A stretch of 35,044 nucleotides of DNA, taken from the NCBI GenBank assembly GCA_900763675.1, contig CAAFLE010000109.1, positions 1 to 35,044 on the forward strand, in the 5' to 3' direction. The translations under genes and the position numbers were made by a program. The notes under the pieces are model-generated. The model was not told the origin of the DNA, did not search any database, and worked only from the letters and a program-made list of their open reading frames with translations. The stretch comes from an uncultured Oscillospiraceae bacterium (GTDB lineage Bacteria > Bacillota > Clostridia > Oscillospirales > Oscillospiraceae). Numbering within the stretch: position 1 is the stretch's first letter; every line of letters begins with the position of its first letter. Positions 1-8,097 of this stretch are shown one piece after another.

Positions 1-27
1 GTAGATATGATATTTCTGTTCCTTCAT
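1..27 (-). CDS. 5' end of an unidentified gene leaving the window on the left
   Basis: Only nine codons (MKEQKYHIY) lie inside the window, so no function can be given. The start is well supported: an AGGAGGTG ribosome binding site (complement of 35-42) sits 7 bases before the ATG, and a good promoter lies upstream. The flanking 1-200 stretch is visibly richer in A and T than the genes to its right, so this gene may belong to an accessory segment; that is inference. Confidence 0.5.
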
Positions 28-51
28 TGTCTGACACCTCCTGATACTTTC

Positions 52-80
52 ATTATACTTGTACAGGTGCAGAAATTCAA
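52..80 (-). promoter_or_regulatory. Promoter for the gene leaving the window on the left
   Basis: Read on the minus strand there is TTGAAT (75-80), a 17-base spacer and a perfect TATAAT (52-57), about 25 bases before the start codon at 27. This fits a vegetative sigma-A promoter. Confidence 0.6.
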
Positions 81-108
81 AGATGCGATTATATTATGTA
101 TAGATAAC

Positions 109-143
109 AATAAGGCTCCGACCTTTTGAGTCAGAGCCTTATT
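109..143 (-). terminator. Probable terminator of the recJ-to-LRR operon
   Basis: A perfect 10-base stem (109-118 with 134-143) is extended by a short inner stem around a loop. On the minus strand it is followed by a moderately T-rich stretch. It lies about 80 bases past the stop of the last LRR gene and before the promoter of the next leftward gene. The rest of 144-221 shows nothing I can name. Confidence 0.55.
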
Positions 144-221
144 GCTCGCCTTTGCAAATGCCATTTTTCAGTGTTTTGAAATTATCGCCTTACCGGGCTG
201 TGGCATTATACCGGTCCTTTT

Positions 222-2051
222 TCAGCAGGTGATCCCGTAGATGTGCGGGTGCATATGCGAGTACTGCGGCTCCTCCCACCAGCGGGGACCGCCGTCCCAG
301 TCCTCGAGAATGAACTCCTCGCCCCAGTCGTCAATGATGATCTGGTTGCCGTCCTCGTCCACGCCGTTCGTGCCGCCGGGCATATAGTACATCTCAAAGA
401 AATCGCGCATTTCGTAATAGTACGGGTTGTAGCGCCAGATGCCGCCGGACGGCTCGCACCCGTCGTAGAGGAAGAGCGTCGTATCCGGCAGCGCCGCGGC
501 GAGCTGCCGCCGCTGCGCCCCGGAGAGCGGAATGCTCGGGTACCAGAGAAGGTCGAGCTGCGTCATCTGCGAGAGAACGTCCCACACGTTCGTCGATTTG
601 ACCTTCATATAGCTGAGATTGAGCGCTTTAAGCGCTGGGCATTCCAGCAGCGGAGAGAGATCGGTCACACTCGTCTGGAACATTTCGAGATACCGCAGCT
701 CCTTGAGCTGCGCCAGCGGCGTGATGTCCGTGATGGGATTCTCGGCGATGATAAGATACGTCATGTGCGGCATATACTGCAAAAAGCTGAGATCGGTGAT
801 GTTCATGTGACCGATGTCCAGCCCCTTGAGATCGGTGCAGTATTTCCAGCAGTCAATGTCGTTGTTCGTGAGATAGACCTTGTCGTCGCCCCACGCGGCG
901 GCGATAAAGTACTCCGCGTCGGTGCGCAGATAGTAGTTGCCGAAATACACCTTCCACACAATGCGGATGTTTTCGTATTTCTGATTGAGCGCGTCCAGCT
1001 GCTCATAGGAGAGGTTTGTATCGCACATCTCGACCTTTGTGAGCTTCGGCAGCTCGGCAAACGCCGCTTCCAACGCGGCGACATCGGCGATGGAGGCGTT
1101 GTTCAAGTCGAGAAGCTCCGTGTCCCACGAGAGAGTCTGTCCCTCCACGCTGACCGTCCAGCCGGAGGAAATATCGGCGTGCTGCTCGACAAAGGCGAGC
1201 CGGTCGGCGACCGGCGCAGTGCAGCCGGTCAGCTCCACCGAGCGGAGTTGCGGCAGGAGATCAAGCGCGGAGACAAGCTGCGCGAGCGCCGCGGCGTCCT
1301 CGCCCTGCATGGAAAGCTCCGAGGCGATATTGGAGACGCGCTGCGAGCCGATCTGGACGCTCCAGAAGAACGCGACGGCGGGGTACGCCGCCGCGAGCGT
1401 GTGCTGCTCCTCGACCGAAAACGCGGCGTCCGGCAGATTCACGGTGCGTACCGCCGGGAAATGGGCGAGCTGCGACAGCACCTCCGCGGCGGTGACGGCA
1501 CTGCCGGAAACGGTAAGCTCCGCGGACTCGGAATCGAACCACTGTCCGCCGAGCGAGAGATTGTACTGCATCCGGCAGTTTGGCAGCTCGGCGCGGAGCG
1601 TTTCCATAGCGTCGGGCGCGGTGCAGTGGTTCACGGTGAGCGAACGGAGATCGTCAAAAAGCCGGATGTTCTCCCAGTCGTTCGGAAGATCCTCCAGCGT
1701 GAGCGATTCTGCGGAGCTCTCGTGTGCTTCGCCGTTGAGATACACGGAAAACAGCACGCGGCAGCCGGGGTGCGCGGCGCGGAAGGCGTCAAGCGCGTCG
1801 GCACGGAGATCGTTGCCGCGCACGTCCAGTTCCGTGAGCTGCGTGCAGCGGTCGAGCGCGGAAAGGTCGGTAAGTCCTTTATCGCGCAGATCGAGCGTCG
1901 CGGCACTGACCGGGATCAGCTCCTGCCCGAGCCGGACGTACCGGCGGGAAATATAAAACCCCGCTGCCGCGGCAAGCAGCACAAGCGCTGCGGCGCAGAT
2001 CGCCAGAACGCGGGCGAGCCGTTTCTTTTTGTCGGTTTTGTTTTCCTGCAT
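222..2051 (-). CDS. Membrane-anchored LRR-like repeat protein (paralog 1)
   Basis: Unknown function; probably exported and held in the membrane by one N-terminal helix (residues 13-34, after a Lys/Arg-rich start). The 609-residue product has two parts. The N-terminal ~390 residues contain about five degenerate ~70-residue units, each ending in a 'YP-x(4-6)-W-x-V-x(2)-G' strand followed by 'S/T-x(2)-A/T-E-L'. The part from ~390 to 540 is an internalin-like leucine-rich repeat (ITDLSFLQYMPHMTYL, ITDITPLAQLKELRYLEM). A conserved C-terminal motif follows (GGIWR, then YYEMRDFFEMYY and MPGGTNGV). It ends in an acidic, aromatic tail (EEFILEDWDGG, RWWEEPQ) that its two neighbours lack. The start has a GGAGG site 6-7 bases upstream. 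It is the last gene of the operon, 39 bases after paralog 2. A binding or scaffold role at the cell surface is only inference. Confidence 0.85.
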   Translation of the reverse strand: MQENKTDKKKRLARVLAICAAALVLLAAAAGFYISRRYVRLGQELIPVSAATLDLRDKGLTDLSALDRCTQLTELDVRGNDLRADALDAFRAAHPGCRVLFSVYLNGEAHESSAESLTLEDLPNDWENIRLFDDLRSLTVNHCTAPDAMETLRAELPNCRMQYNLSLGGQWFDSESAELTVSGSAVTAAEVLSQLAHFPAVRTVNLPDAAFSVEEQHTLAAAYPAVAFFWSVQIGSQRVSNIASELSMQGEDAAALAQLVSALDLLPQLRSVELTGCTAPVADRLAFVEQHADISSGWTVSVEGQTLSWDTELLDLNNASIADVAALEAAFAELPKLTKVEMCDTNLSYEQLDALNQKYENIRIVWKVYFGNYYLRTDAEYFIAAAWGDDKVYLTNNDIDCWKYCTDLKGLDIGHMNITDLSFLQYMPHMTYLIIAENPITDITPLAQLKELRYLEMFQTSVTDLSPLLECPALKALNLSYMKVKSTNVWDVLSQMTQLDLLWYPSIPLSGAQRRQLAAALPDTTLFLYDGCEPSGGIWRYNPYYYEMRDFFEMYYMPGGTNGVDEDGNQIIIDDWGEEFILEDWDGGPRWWEEPQYSHMHPHIYGITC

Positions 2052-2090
2052 CGGGAACCTCCGGTTTTTGTGGTGCGCCGCGTGCGGCGC

Positions 2091-3104
2091 TTAATAGCCC
2101 CAGTATTTTTTGTGTGCTGCGGCAAGCTCTTCCTCCGTCAGACGCTTCGCGTCGTTGCCAACGGCGTCCATATAATACATATGAAAGGCGTCGCGCATAT
2201 CGTAATAATCGTTGTCCAGCCGCCATGTTCCGCCGGTCGATTCGTCGCCCGCAGCGTACCAGATCTCGGTGTCGGGCAGCGCGGCGCGAAGCTCGTCGAT
2301 CTGGTCGTAGGTGAGATTGTCGCCGACGACCCACACGCGCCGTAGCCACGGCATCTGCGTGAGCGTTTCAAGAATCGCTTCGCCCGGGGCGGGAATGTAG
2401 CAGATGTTGAGATCGCGCAGCGCCGTGCAGCCGAGCAGCGGCGAGAGATCCCATACGTTCGTCTGGAACAGCTCGAGCCACTCCAGCTCCTTGAGCTGAC
2501 CGACCGGCGTGAGATCGGTAATCGGATCGGAGGCGAAGATGAGATAGCGCAGATGGGGCATAACGTCGAGAAACGGCGCTTCGTTGAGATTGCAGTGACC
2601 GAGATCGAGCGCCACAAGATCGCGGCAGTACCAGAGCGCGTGCGGTCCGTGCTGCACGCCGGTCGTTGCAAAGCCCGCGTCCGGGTTCGGGATGAAAAAC
2701 TCCGTATCCGCGGACACAAGATACGTGTAGAGATTGAGCGTCCACGCAAACGAGACGTCCGGAAACGCCTCCTGCAGCGCCCCCATCTCCTTGTTTGAGA
2801 GACCGCACCCGGTCATATCGACGCGCCGCACCTGCGGCAGGGAGGCAAGCGCCTCGGTAAGCGCCGCGCCGGCGTCGTTTACCGGAGCATCGCGAAGGTC
2901 GATCTCCGTGTCGTCCCAGCGGACGGAAACGCCGTAGACCTCGACCGGGGCGGGCGTGGGCGACGGGACCGGCGTCGGGGCGGCGCTCGCCGATACGGCA
3001 GGCTCTGTAGATAGGACGCGCACCGCGTCCGGTTCGTTCGCGCCGCACGCGGAAAGAATACAAAGCGCCGCGGCGGCAAAGAATAGGATCGGTTTTCGTT
3101 TCAT
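2091..3104 (-). CDS. LRR-like lipoprotein (paralog 2)
   Basis: Predicted lipoprotein of 337 residues. The start at 3104 gives a textbook signal peptide ending in the lipobox LSAC (Cys about residue 20); an upstream in-frame extension would be out of place because it runs back into the preceding gene. After a Pro/Thr/Ser-rich spacer (PTPVPSPTPAPVE) comes one copy of the ~70-residue unit found five times in its neighbours, then the LRR part (ALDLGHCNLNEAPFLDVMPH, ITDLTPVGQLKELEWLEL) and the family C-terminal motif (STGGTWR, YYDMRDAFHMYYM). The terminal MPGGTNGV segment is replaced by DAVGNDAKRL. It starts 4 bases after the stop of paralog 3, so the two are probably translationally coupled. Function unknown; extracellular location is inferred from the lipobox. 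Confidence 0.87.
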   Translation of the reverse strand: MKRKPILFFAAAALCILSACGANEPDAVRVLSTEPAVSASAAPTPVPSPTPAPVEVYGVSVRWDDTEIDLRDAPVNDAGAALTEALASLPQVRRVDMTGCGLSNKEMGALQEAFPDVSFAWTLNLYTYLVSADTEFFIPNPDAGFATTGVQHGPHALWYCRDLVALDLGHCNLNEAPFLDVMPHLRYLIFASDPITDLTPVGQLKELEWLELFQTNVWDLSPLLGCTALRDLNICYIPAPGEAILETLTQMPWLRRVWVVGDNLTYDQIDELRAALPDTEIWYAAGDESTGGTWRLDNDYYDMRDAFHMYYMDAVGNDAKRLTEEELAAAHKKYWGY

Positions 3105-3108
3105 TGGC

Positions 3109-4752
3109 TCACCCGTCGATAATGATCTGGCTGCCGTCCTCGGCGACGCCGTTCGTGCCGCCCGGCATATAGTACATCCCGAAAAAGTCCCGCATTTCGT
3201 AATAGTGCGGGTGGGTGCGCCATGTGCCGCCGGTGGATTCGCCATGGGGGAGAAGATACATCTCCGTGTCCGGCAGAGCGGCTTTCAGCTCGTCAAGCTG
3301 CTCGGCGGTCATGTTGTTGCCGCAGTACCACAGCCGTTCAAGCTGCGGCATATCGACGAGCGTTTCCAGACACTTGTCGGGGCGGCAGTAGATATAGGAG
3401 ATATTCAGGTCGGTGAGCGCCTTGCAGCTGCGCAGGGGGGAGATGTCCTCGCACTTCGTCCAGAACATTTCGAGATACGTCAGCTCCTGCAGCTCGCCGA
3501 TGGGCGTGATGTCGTTGATGTCGTTCTCAACGAGGATGAGATACTTGAGATGCGGGACGTATTGGAGAAAGCTCAGACTGGTGATCTGCTTGTGTCCGAG
3601 ATCGAGCGCCTGCAGATCGGGGCAGTATTTGAGAACCTCCAGATCGCTGCTGTAGATCGGGTACTGGTTGCGCACGCGGGCGGCAATGAAGTTCGTCTCG
3701 TCCGTGCGCAGGGAAAATTCGGAAAAGTATACGCGCCAGACGAAGCGAATATCCTCGTGCCGGTCGTTGAGCACCGCCATATCTTCGTTTGATATGCCGC
3801 AGTCGCACATAATGACCTTTTTGAGCCGCGGAAATTCGTCCAGCACGCTCTCAATCGCCGCGGCGCCGCCGCTGCCGATCCGGATGCCGCTGAAATCCAG
3901 CTCCTGCGCGGCAGTGGAAACGGTTTTGCCGTAAACCGTCAGCGTATAAACCGGCACGGCGTCCGTCGCGGCACGGACGGCGTTCGTCTGCGCCTTTGTG
4001 AGACCGCAGCCGGTCAGATCGACCGCTTCCAGCGCGGGGAAGCGGAAAAGATTTTCGCAGAGCGTTTTCACGTCGTCCGCGCCGAGACTCTGCCCGGCAA
4101 ACGAGATCGTTTTCGCCGCGGAGGAAAATTCCTTTCCGAGCAGCGCCACGCGCCAGCGGAACCCGACCGACGGAAACGCCGCGGTGAGCGCGTCCTGCAT
4201 TTCATAGGATACCGCGCCGCCCGTAAAGCATACGGCGCGAAGGTCGGGAAGCGATGGGAGCGCTTCCAGTATGTCGGAGAGCGCGGTATCGCCCGGCAGA
4301 ATGAGCGTCGGAACGTCGATCCGCGCCGTCGTATCGCCGATGCGCACATAGGCGTTGAGCCGCAGCTCCGGATGGGCGCGGCGCAGCGCGGCGAGCGCGG
4401 CGTAATCCGTGCAGCTTGGCGCATTGACGGTTTTCAGATCGGTAAAATATGAAAATAGGGCGACGTCGTCCAACGAAAGCGAGAAAATGTCTATGCTCCC
4501 GGCGTCGCTCGTCTGCTTGCCGCCGGAGAGCGGCACATCCCAGAGAATGGTTTTTCCGGGATATTTTTCCGTGAGCGCGTCGATCCGCTGCGGCGAAACC
4601 GCCGCGCCGCGAAGATCAAACACCTCGCTACGGCGCGAAACCGCCCGCCCGGCGACGAGAACGTATGTACCGAAAAACCAGACGGCGGCGGCAAGAAGCA
4701 CCGCCGCAGCGGGCAATGCCCACCGGCGGAGCTGCGGCTTTGTCAGCTTCAT
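3109..4752 (-). CDS. Membrane-anchored LRR-like repeat protein (paralog 3)
   Basis: 547 residues with a single N-terminal helix (about 10-34) and otherwise the same plan as paralog 1: roughly five ~70-residue units (for example ALTAAFPSVGFRWRVALLG and AVLNDRHEDIRFVWRVYF), an LRR region (ALDLGHKQITSLSFLQYVPH, INDITPIGELQELTYLEM), and the family motif STGGTWR, YYEMRDFFGMYY, MPGGTNGV. It stops right after IIIDG, where paralog 1 carries on with a further acidic tail. It begins 4 bases after the stop of the MBL hydrolase gene and has only a weak ribosome binding site, so it probably depends on translation of that gene. It is the first of three tandem paralogs, which points to local duplication. 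Function unknown. Confidence 0.86.
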   Translation of the reverse strand: MKLTKPQLRRWALPAAAVLLAAAVWFFGTYVLVAGRAVSRRSEVFDLRGAAVSPQRIDALTEKYPGKTILWDVPLSGGKQTSDAGSIDIFSLSLDDVALFSYFTDLKTVNAPSCTDYAALAALRRAHPELRLNAYVRIGDTTARIDVPTLILPGDTALSDILEALPSLPDLRAVCFTGGAVSYEMQDALTAAFPSVGFRWRVALLGKEFSSAAKTISFAGQSLGADDVKTLCENLFRFPALEAVDLTGCGLTKAQTNAVRAATDAVPVYTLTVYGKTVSTAAQELDFSGIRIGSGGAAAIESVLDEFPRLKKVIMCDCGISNEDMAVLNDRHEDIRFVWRVYFSEFSLRTDETNFIAARVRNQYPIYSSDLEVLKYCPDLQALDLGHKQITSLSFLQYVPHLKYLILVENDINDITPIGELQELTYLEMFWTKCEDISPLRSCKALTDLNISYIYCRPDKCLETLVDMPQLERLWYCGNNMTAEQLDELKAALPDTEMYLLPHGESTGGTWRTHPHYYEMRDFFGMYYMPGGTNGVAEDGSQIIIDG

Positions 4753-4756
4753 CCGC

Positions 4757-5383
4757 TTACAGATCCCACGGGCGGAGCATATACGGGTTGAACCGCCGCT
4801 CGTATTCGAGCGTGGTGCTGCCTTCGTGACCGGGGTAGACCTCGTAATCGCCGGGCAGATCGCGCAGCTTTTCGAGCGAGTGACTCAGCTCGAGCGAGCT
4901 GCTGCCGGGGAAGTCGTACCGTCCGCAGGACATACGGAAGAGCGTATCGCCGGTGAAGAGACAGTCCTCGCAGCGATACGTCAGCCCGCCGGGGGTGTGA
5001 CCGGGCGTTTCCAGCACGTCAAACGTGAGTGAACCCGCCTCGATCATGTCGCCCTCGCGGACGAACACGGTGTCGTCCGGCGGGTCCAGCTCAAAGTCCT
5101 CGTTGCCGAACATCCCGTTGCCGATGTCGGTCGTGAGATCGGCGTGGGACATATACACCGCCGCGCCGGTCGCATCGTGGACCTCCTCCAGCCCCATGCA
5201 GTGGTCGAAATGCCCATGCGTGAGCAGAATGGCGCGGACGCGAAGATGCGTGCGCTCGATATAGTCAAGAATAACGTTGGAATCGGCGCCGGGGTCAATG
5301 ACGGCGGCGTCGAGCGTCGCCTCGTCGGCGACGACGTAGCAGTTGGTTTGCAGGTATCCGACTTCAATGGCTTTGATCAGCAT
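4757..5383 (-). CDS. Metallo-beta-lactamase-fold hydrolase, glyoxalase II-like
   Basis: A 208-residue soluble hydrolase of the MBL superfamily. The full two-metal site is visible: THGHFDH (residues 55-61), the later PGHTPGG histidine, FTGDTLF aspartate and the C-terminal PGHEG histidine. Short proteins of this type are often annotated as hydroxyacylglutathione hydrolase-like, but they lack the long C-terminal substrate domain of true glyoxalase II, so the substrate is unknown. An AAGGAGG site lies about 9 bases before the ATG. The gene sits 20 bases after dtd, a neighbourhood common in Clostridia (recJ, rel, dtd, MBL hydrolase). Confidence 0.9.
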   Translation of the reverse strand: MLIKAIEVGYLQTNCYVVADEATLDAAVIDPGADSNVILDYIERTHLRVRAILLTHGHFDHCMGLEEVHDATGAAVYMSHADLTTDIGNGMFGNEDFELDPPDDTVFVREGDMIEAGSLTFDVLETPGHTPGGLTYRCEDCLFTGDTLFRMSCGRYDFPGSSSLELSHSLEKLRDLPGDYEVYPGHEGSTTLEYERRFNPYMLRPWDL

Positions 5384-5403
5384 GGCGGGCGCCTCCTTGT
5401 ATT

Positions 5404-5853
5404 TTACAGCTCTCGGGTATCCAGCAGAATGGTGATGGGTCCGTTGTTGACGGATTCAACGAGCATTTCCGCGCCGAACTCGCCGGTCTCCACATGGAAT
5501 CCGGCGTCCCGGCAGAGCGCGATCACGCGCTCATAGAGCGGGACGGCGGTCTCGGGCCGCGCCGCGGCGGTGAAGCCGGGACGGCGCGAGCGGCAGTCCG
5601 CCCAGAGCGTGAACTGGCTCACGATGAGGATGTCTGCGCCCGCGTCGGCGGGGCGGATGTTCATTTTTCCGTTTTCGTCGTCAAAAACGCGCAGTCCGCA
5701 GATGCGGTCGGCGATCTTTGCGGCTTCCTTTTCGGTGTCGTCCGCGTGGACGCCGAGCAGCACGAGAAACCCCTTGCCGATCTCGCCGAGCGTTTCGCCG
5801 GTCTCGGCGCGGGTGACGCGGGCGCGGTCAACTCTGGTAACGACGGCTCTCAT
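5404..5853 (-). CDS. dtd: D-aminoacyl-tRNA deacylase
   Basis: Removes D-amino acids (and glycine mis-attached to tRNA-Ala) from tRNA in the cytoplasm. Length (149) and motifs are typical: N-terminal MRAVVTRVDRARV, the active-site SQFTLWAD segment, the PGFTAAARP region and the C-terminal NNGPITILLD loop, which carries the cross-subunit Gly-Pro of the family (usual form NDGPVT). A GGAGG site precedes the ATG closely, and rel ends only 15 bases upstream, so they are co-transcribed. Confidence 0.95.
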   Translation of the reverse strand: MRAVVTRVDRARVTRAETGETLGEIGKGFLVLLGVHADDTEKEAAKIADRICGLRVFDDENGKMNIRPADAGADILIVSQFTLWADCRSRRPGFTAAARPETAVPLYERVIALCRDAGFHVETGEFGAEMLVESVNNGPITILLDTREL

Positions 5854-5868
5854 AAAAAGCTCCTCCTT

Positions 5869-8079
5869 TTATCCGTTGCCCCGGTCGATCTCGAGCACGC
5901 CGCCGAGCGTGCGGATCCTCGCCATGATGAGCCGCAGCGAGGCAAGATCGGGGACCTCGGTCGTGACATAAATGAGCGCGTTCCCCTCGGGGAGCGAGCG
6001 GGCGTTGAGCGAGCGCACCTTGGCGTTGAGCGCGTTGAGTACCGCGGCGATGTCCAGCACGAGACCGTTGCGGTCGCGGGCGAGAATGCGCAGCGTCGTG
6101 GCGTACAGACCGAGCGTCTTGTCCGCCCACGAAACGTTCAGCCAGCGTCCGTCCTTCTCGCGCTCGCACAGACTGTTGAGATAATTCGGGCAGTCGGCGC
6201 GGTGGATGGAAACGCCCTGCCCGCGGGTGATGAACCCGACGATGGGGTCGCCCGGCACCGGCGTGCAGCAGCGGGAGAACTTGATAAGGCAGTTGCTCAT
6301 GCCTTCGACCAGCACGCCCTGCACCGCCTTGCTCTGCTGCTGGCTGTGGCGCTCGACCGCTTCGTTGAGACGGTCCAGCTCGGTTTTGTGGCTTTGCGCC
6401 TGCGCCCGGGCGGCGCGGGCGATCTCGTCCTTGAAGCGGTTGACCGCCCGCGTACAGGTGATGCCGCCGTAGCCGATGGCGGCATACATATCGTCGAGAC
6501 TTGTGACGGAGAGCTTTTTGATGCACGTCTGCAAAAGCTCGTCGTCGTCGAGATACGCCGTCGTAAGTCCTGCCCGGCGCAGCTCGCCTTCAAACATTTC
6601 CTTGCCGCGGACGATGTTCTCCTCGCGCCGCTCCTTTTTGAGCCATTGACGGATCTTGGAGCGGGCGGCGTTGGACTTGCAGAGCGTCATCCAGTCGCGG
6701 CTCGGTCCCGGCGCGGATTTGGACGTGATAATATCGACGATGTCGCCGTTTTGCAGCACATAGTCAAACGGTACGATCCGCCCGTTGACCTTCGCGCCGA
6801 TCATCCGGTTGCCGACGGCGGAATGGATGCCGTAGGCAAAGTCGATCGGACACGCGCCGGCGGGGAGGTTTACCACGTCGCCCTGCGGCGTGAATACGAA
6901 CACCTCGTCGTCGAACATATCCATTTTGAGATCGTGGACGAAATCCTGCGCGTCGCTGTCCTGCTGCGCTTCGAGCAGGCGGCGGATCCACGCGAACTTC
7001 TCCTCGTCTCCGGCGCGGACGCCCGCCTCGCCGGATTTATATTTCCAGTGCGCGGCGATGCCGTATTCAGCGGTGCGGTGCATTTCCCAGGTACGGATCT
7101 GCACCTCAAACATGATGCCCTCCTCGCCGAGTACGGTTGTGTGTACGCTCTGATAGCCGTTGGGCTTGGGCGTGGCGATGTAGTCCTTGAACCGTCCCGG
7201 TACGGGGCGGAACATATCGTGGATGTGACCGAGAACGTTGTAGCAGTCGGGGATGTCGTCCACGATGACGCGGAACGCGCAGAGATCGAAAATTTCGTCA
7301 AGGCCGCGCTTCTGCGTATACATCTTGCGGTAGATGCTGTAGGTGTGCTTGATGCGGCTTTGCACTGCGGCGTGGATGCCGTACTCCGTCAGACGGTCGG
7401 TGATCTTCTGCTCCACGTCTGCCATGAACTTGTTCAGCACGTCCGCCTTCTCGTCAAGGTACGACATGATCTCGCGGTAGCCGTCGGGGTCGAGGTATTT
7501 GAGCGAAAGGTCCTCCAGCTCCCACTTTACCTTCTGTAAGCCGAGCCGGTGGGCGATGGGAGCATAGATCTCCATCGTTTCGAGCGATTTTTCCAGCTGC
7601 TTCTGCGCGACCATGTATTCCATCGTGCGCATATTGTGCAGCCGGTCGGCGATCTTGATGAGAATGACGCGGATGTCCTTCGCCATCGCCATGAGCATTT
7701 TGCGGAGGTTTTCCATCTGCTCGTCCTCGCGGCTCGTAAACTGCACGCGGGTGAGCTTTGTAACGCCCTCAACGATGTCGGCGACCTCGGCGCCGAACTG
7801 CCGGGCGATGTCCTCGTGGGTGATGGCGGTATCCTCAATGCAGTCGTGCAGCAGCGCGGCAACGATGCTGTCCTCGTCCAGCCCCATCTCCGCGCAGATC
7901 TGCGCGGCGGCGACGCAGTGCGTCACATACGGCGTACCCGCCTTGCGCTTCTGCCCGCCGTGGGCACGGTCGGCAAGCTCAAAGGCGGCGCGGACTCTGC
8001 CGAGATCGACGCCGGGGTTGTGCTCCAGGATCGTGTCGGCAAGCTCGCGGTAGCCCTGTTCAACAATTTCTTCAGCCAT
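5869..8079 (-). CDS. rel: Bifunctional (p)ppGpp synthetase/hydrolase
   Basis: Makes and breaks the stringent-response alarmone (p)ppGpp. All parts of a long RSH protein are present in 736 residues. The HD hydrolase domain has H54 and the HDCIED motif (78-83), so hydrolysis should be active. The synthetase domain carries RFKD (296-299), the signature of bifunctional enzymes rather than the EXDD of synthesis-only RelA, then PKPNGYQSVHTTV. A TGS domain (about 392-455) and a C-terminal ACT domain (about 665-736) follow. It starts 18 bases after recJ. The downstream LRR genes make this an unusual operon tail. Symbol could equally be relA or spoT. Confidence 0.97.
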   Translation of the reverse strand: MAEEIVEQGYRELADTILEHNPGVDLGRVRAAFELADRAHGGQKRKAGTPYVTHCVAAAQICAEMGLDEDSIVAALLHDCIEDTAITHEDIARQFGAEVADIVEGVTKLTRVQFTSREDEQMENLRKMLMAMAKDIRVILIKIADRLHNMRTMEYMVAQKQLEKSLETMEIYAPIAHRLGLQKVKWELEDLSLKYLDPDGYREIMSYLDEKADVLNKFMADVEQKITDRLTEYGIHAAVQSRIKHTYSIYRKMYTQKRGLDEIFDLCAFRVIVDDIPDCYNVLGHIHDMFRPVPGRFKDYIATPKPNGYQSVHTTVLGEEGIMFEVQIRTWEMHRTAEYGIAAHWKYKSGEAGVRAGDEEKFAWIRRLLEAQQDSDAQDFVHDLKMDMFDDEVFVFTPQGDVVNLPAGACPIDFAYGIHSAVGNRMIGAKVNGRIVPFDYVLQNGDIVDIITSKSAPGPSRDWMTLCKSNAARSKIRQWLKKERREENIVRGKEMFEGELRRAGLTTAYLDDDELLQTCIKKLSVTSLDDMYAAIGYGGITCTRAVNRFKDEIARAARAQAQSHKTELDRLNEAVERHSQQQSKAVQGVLVEGMSNCLIKFSRCCTPVPGDPIVGFITRGQGVSIHRADCPNYLNSLCEREKDGRWLNVSWADKTLGLYATTLRILARDRNGLVLDIAAVLNALNAKVRSLNARSLPEGNALIYVTTEVPDLASLRLIMARIRTLGGVLEIDRGNG

Positions 8080-8097
8080 AGTTTTGCGGTCCTTCTT

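Noticed and set aside
243..2345. 700-codon open frame on the plus strand opposite the LRR genes
   Set aside because: High GC content leaves few stops on the antisense strand. The product is rich in Arg, His and Val, has no recognisable domain, and the opposite strand has coherent LRR proteins with proper starts.
3105..3245. 47-residue N-terminal extension of the LRR lipoprotein
   Set aside because: It overlaps the end of the previous gene and would bury the lipoprotein signal peptide.
5494..7539. 681-codon open frame on the plus strand opposite rel and dtd
   Set aside because: Same antisense artefact: it overlaps two universally conserved genes and its product has no domain or plausible start signal.
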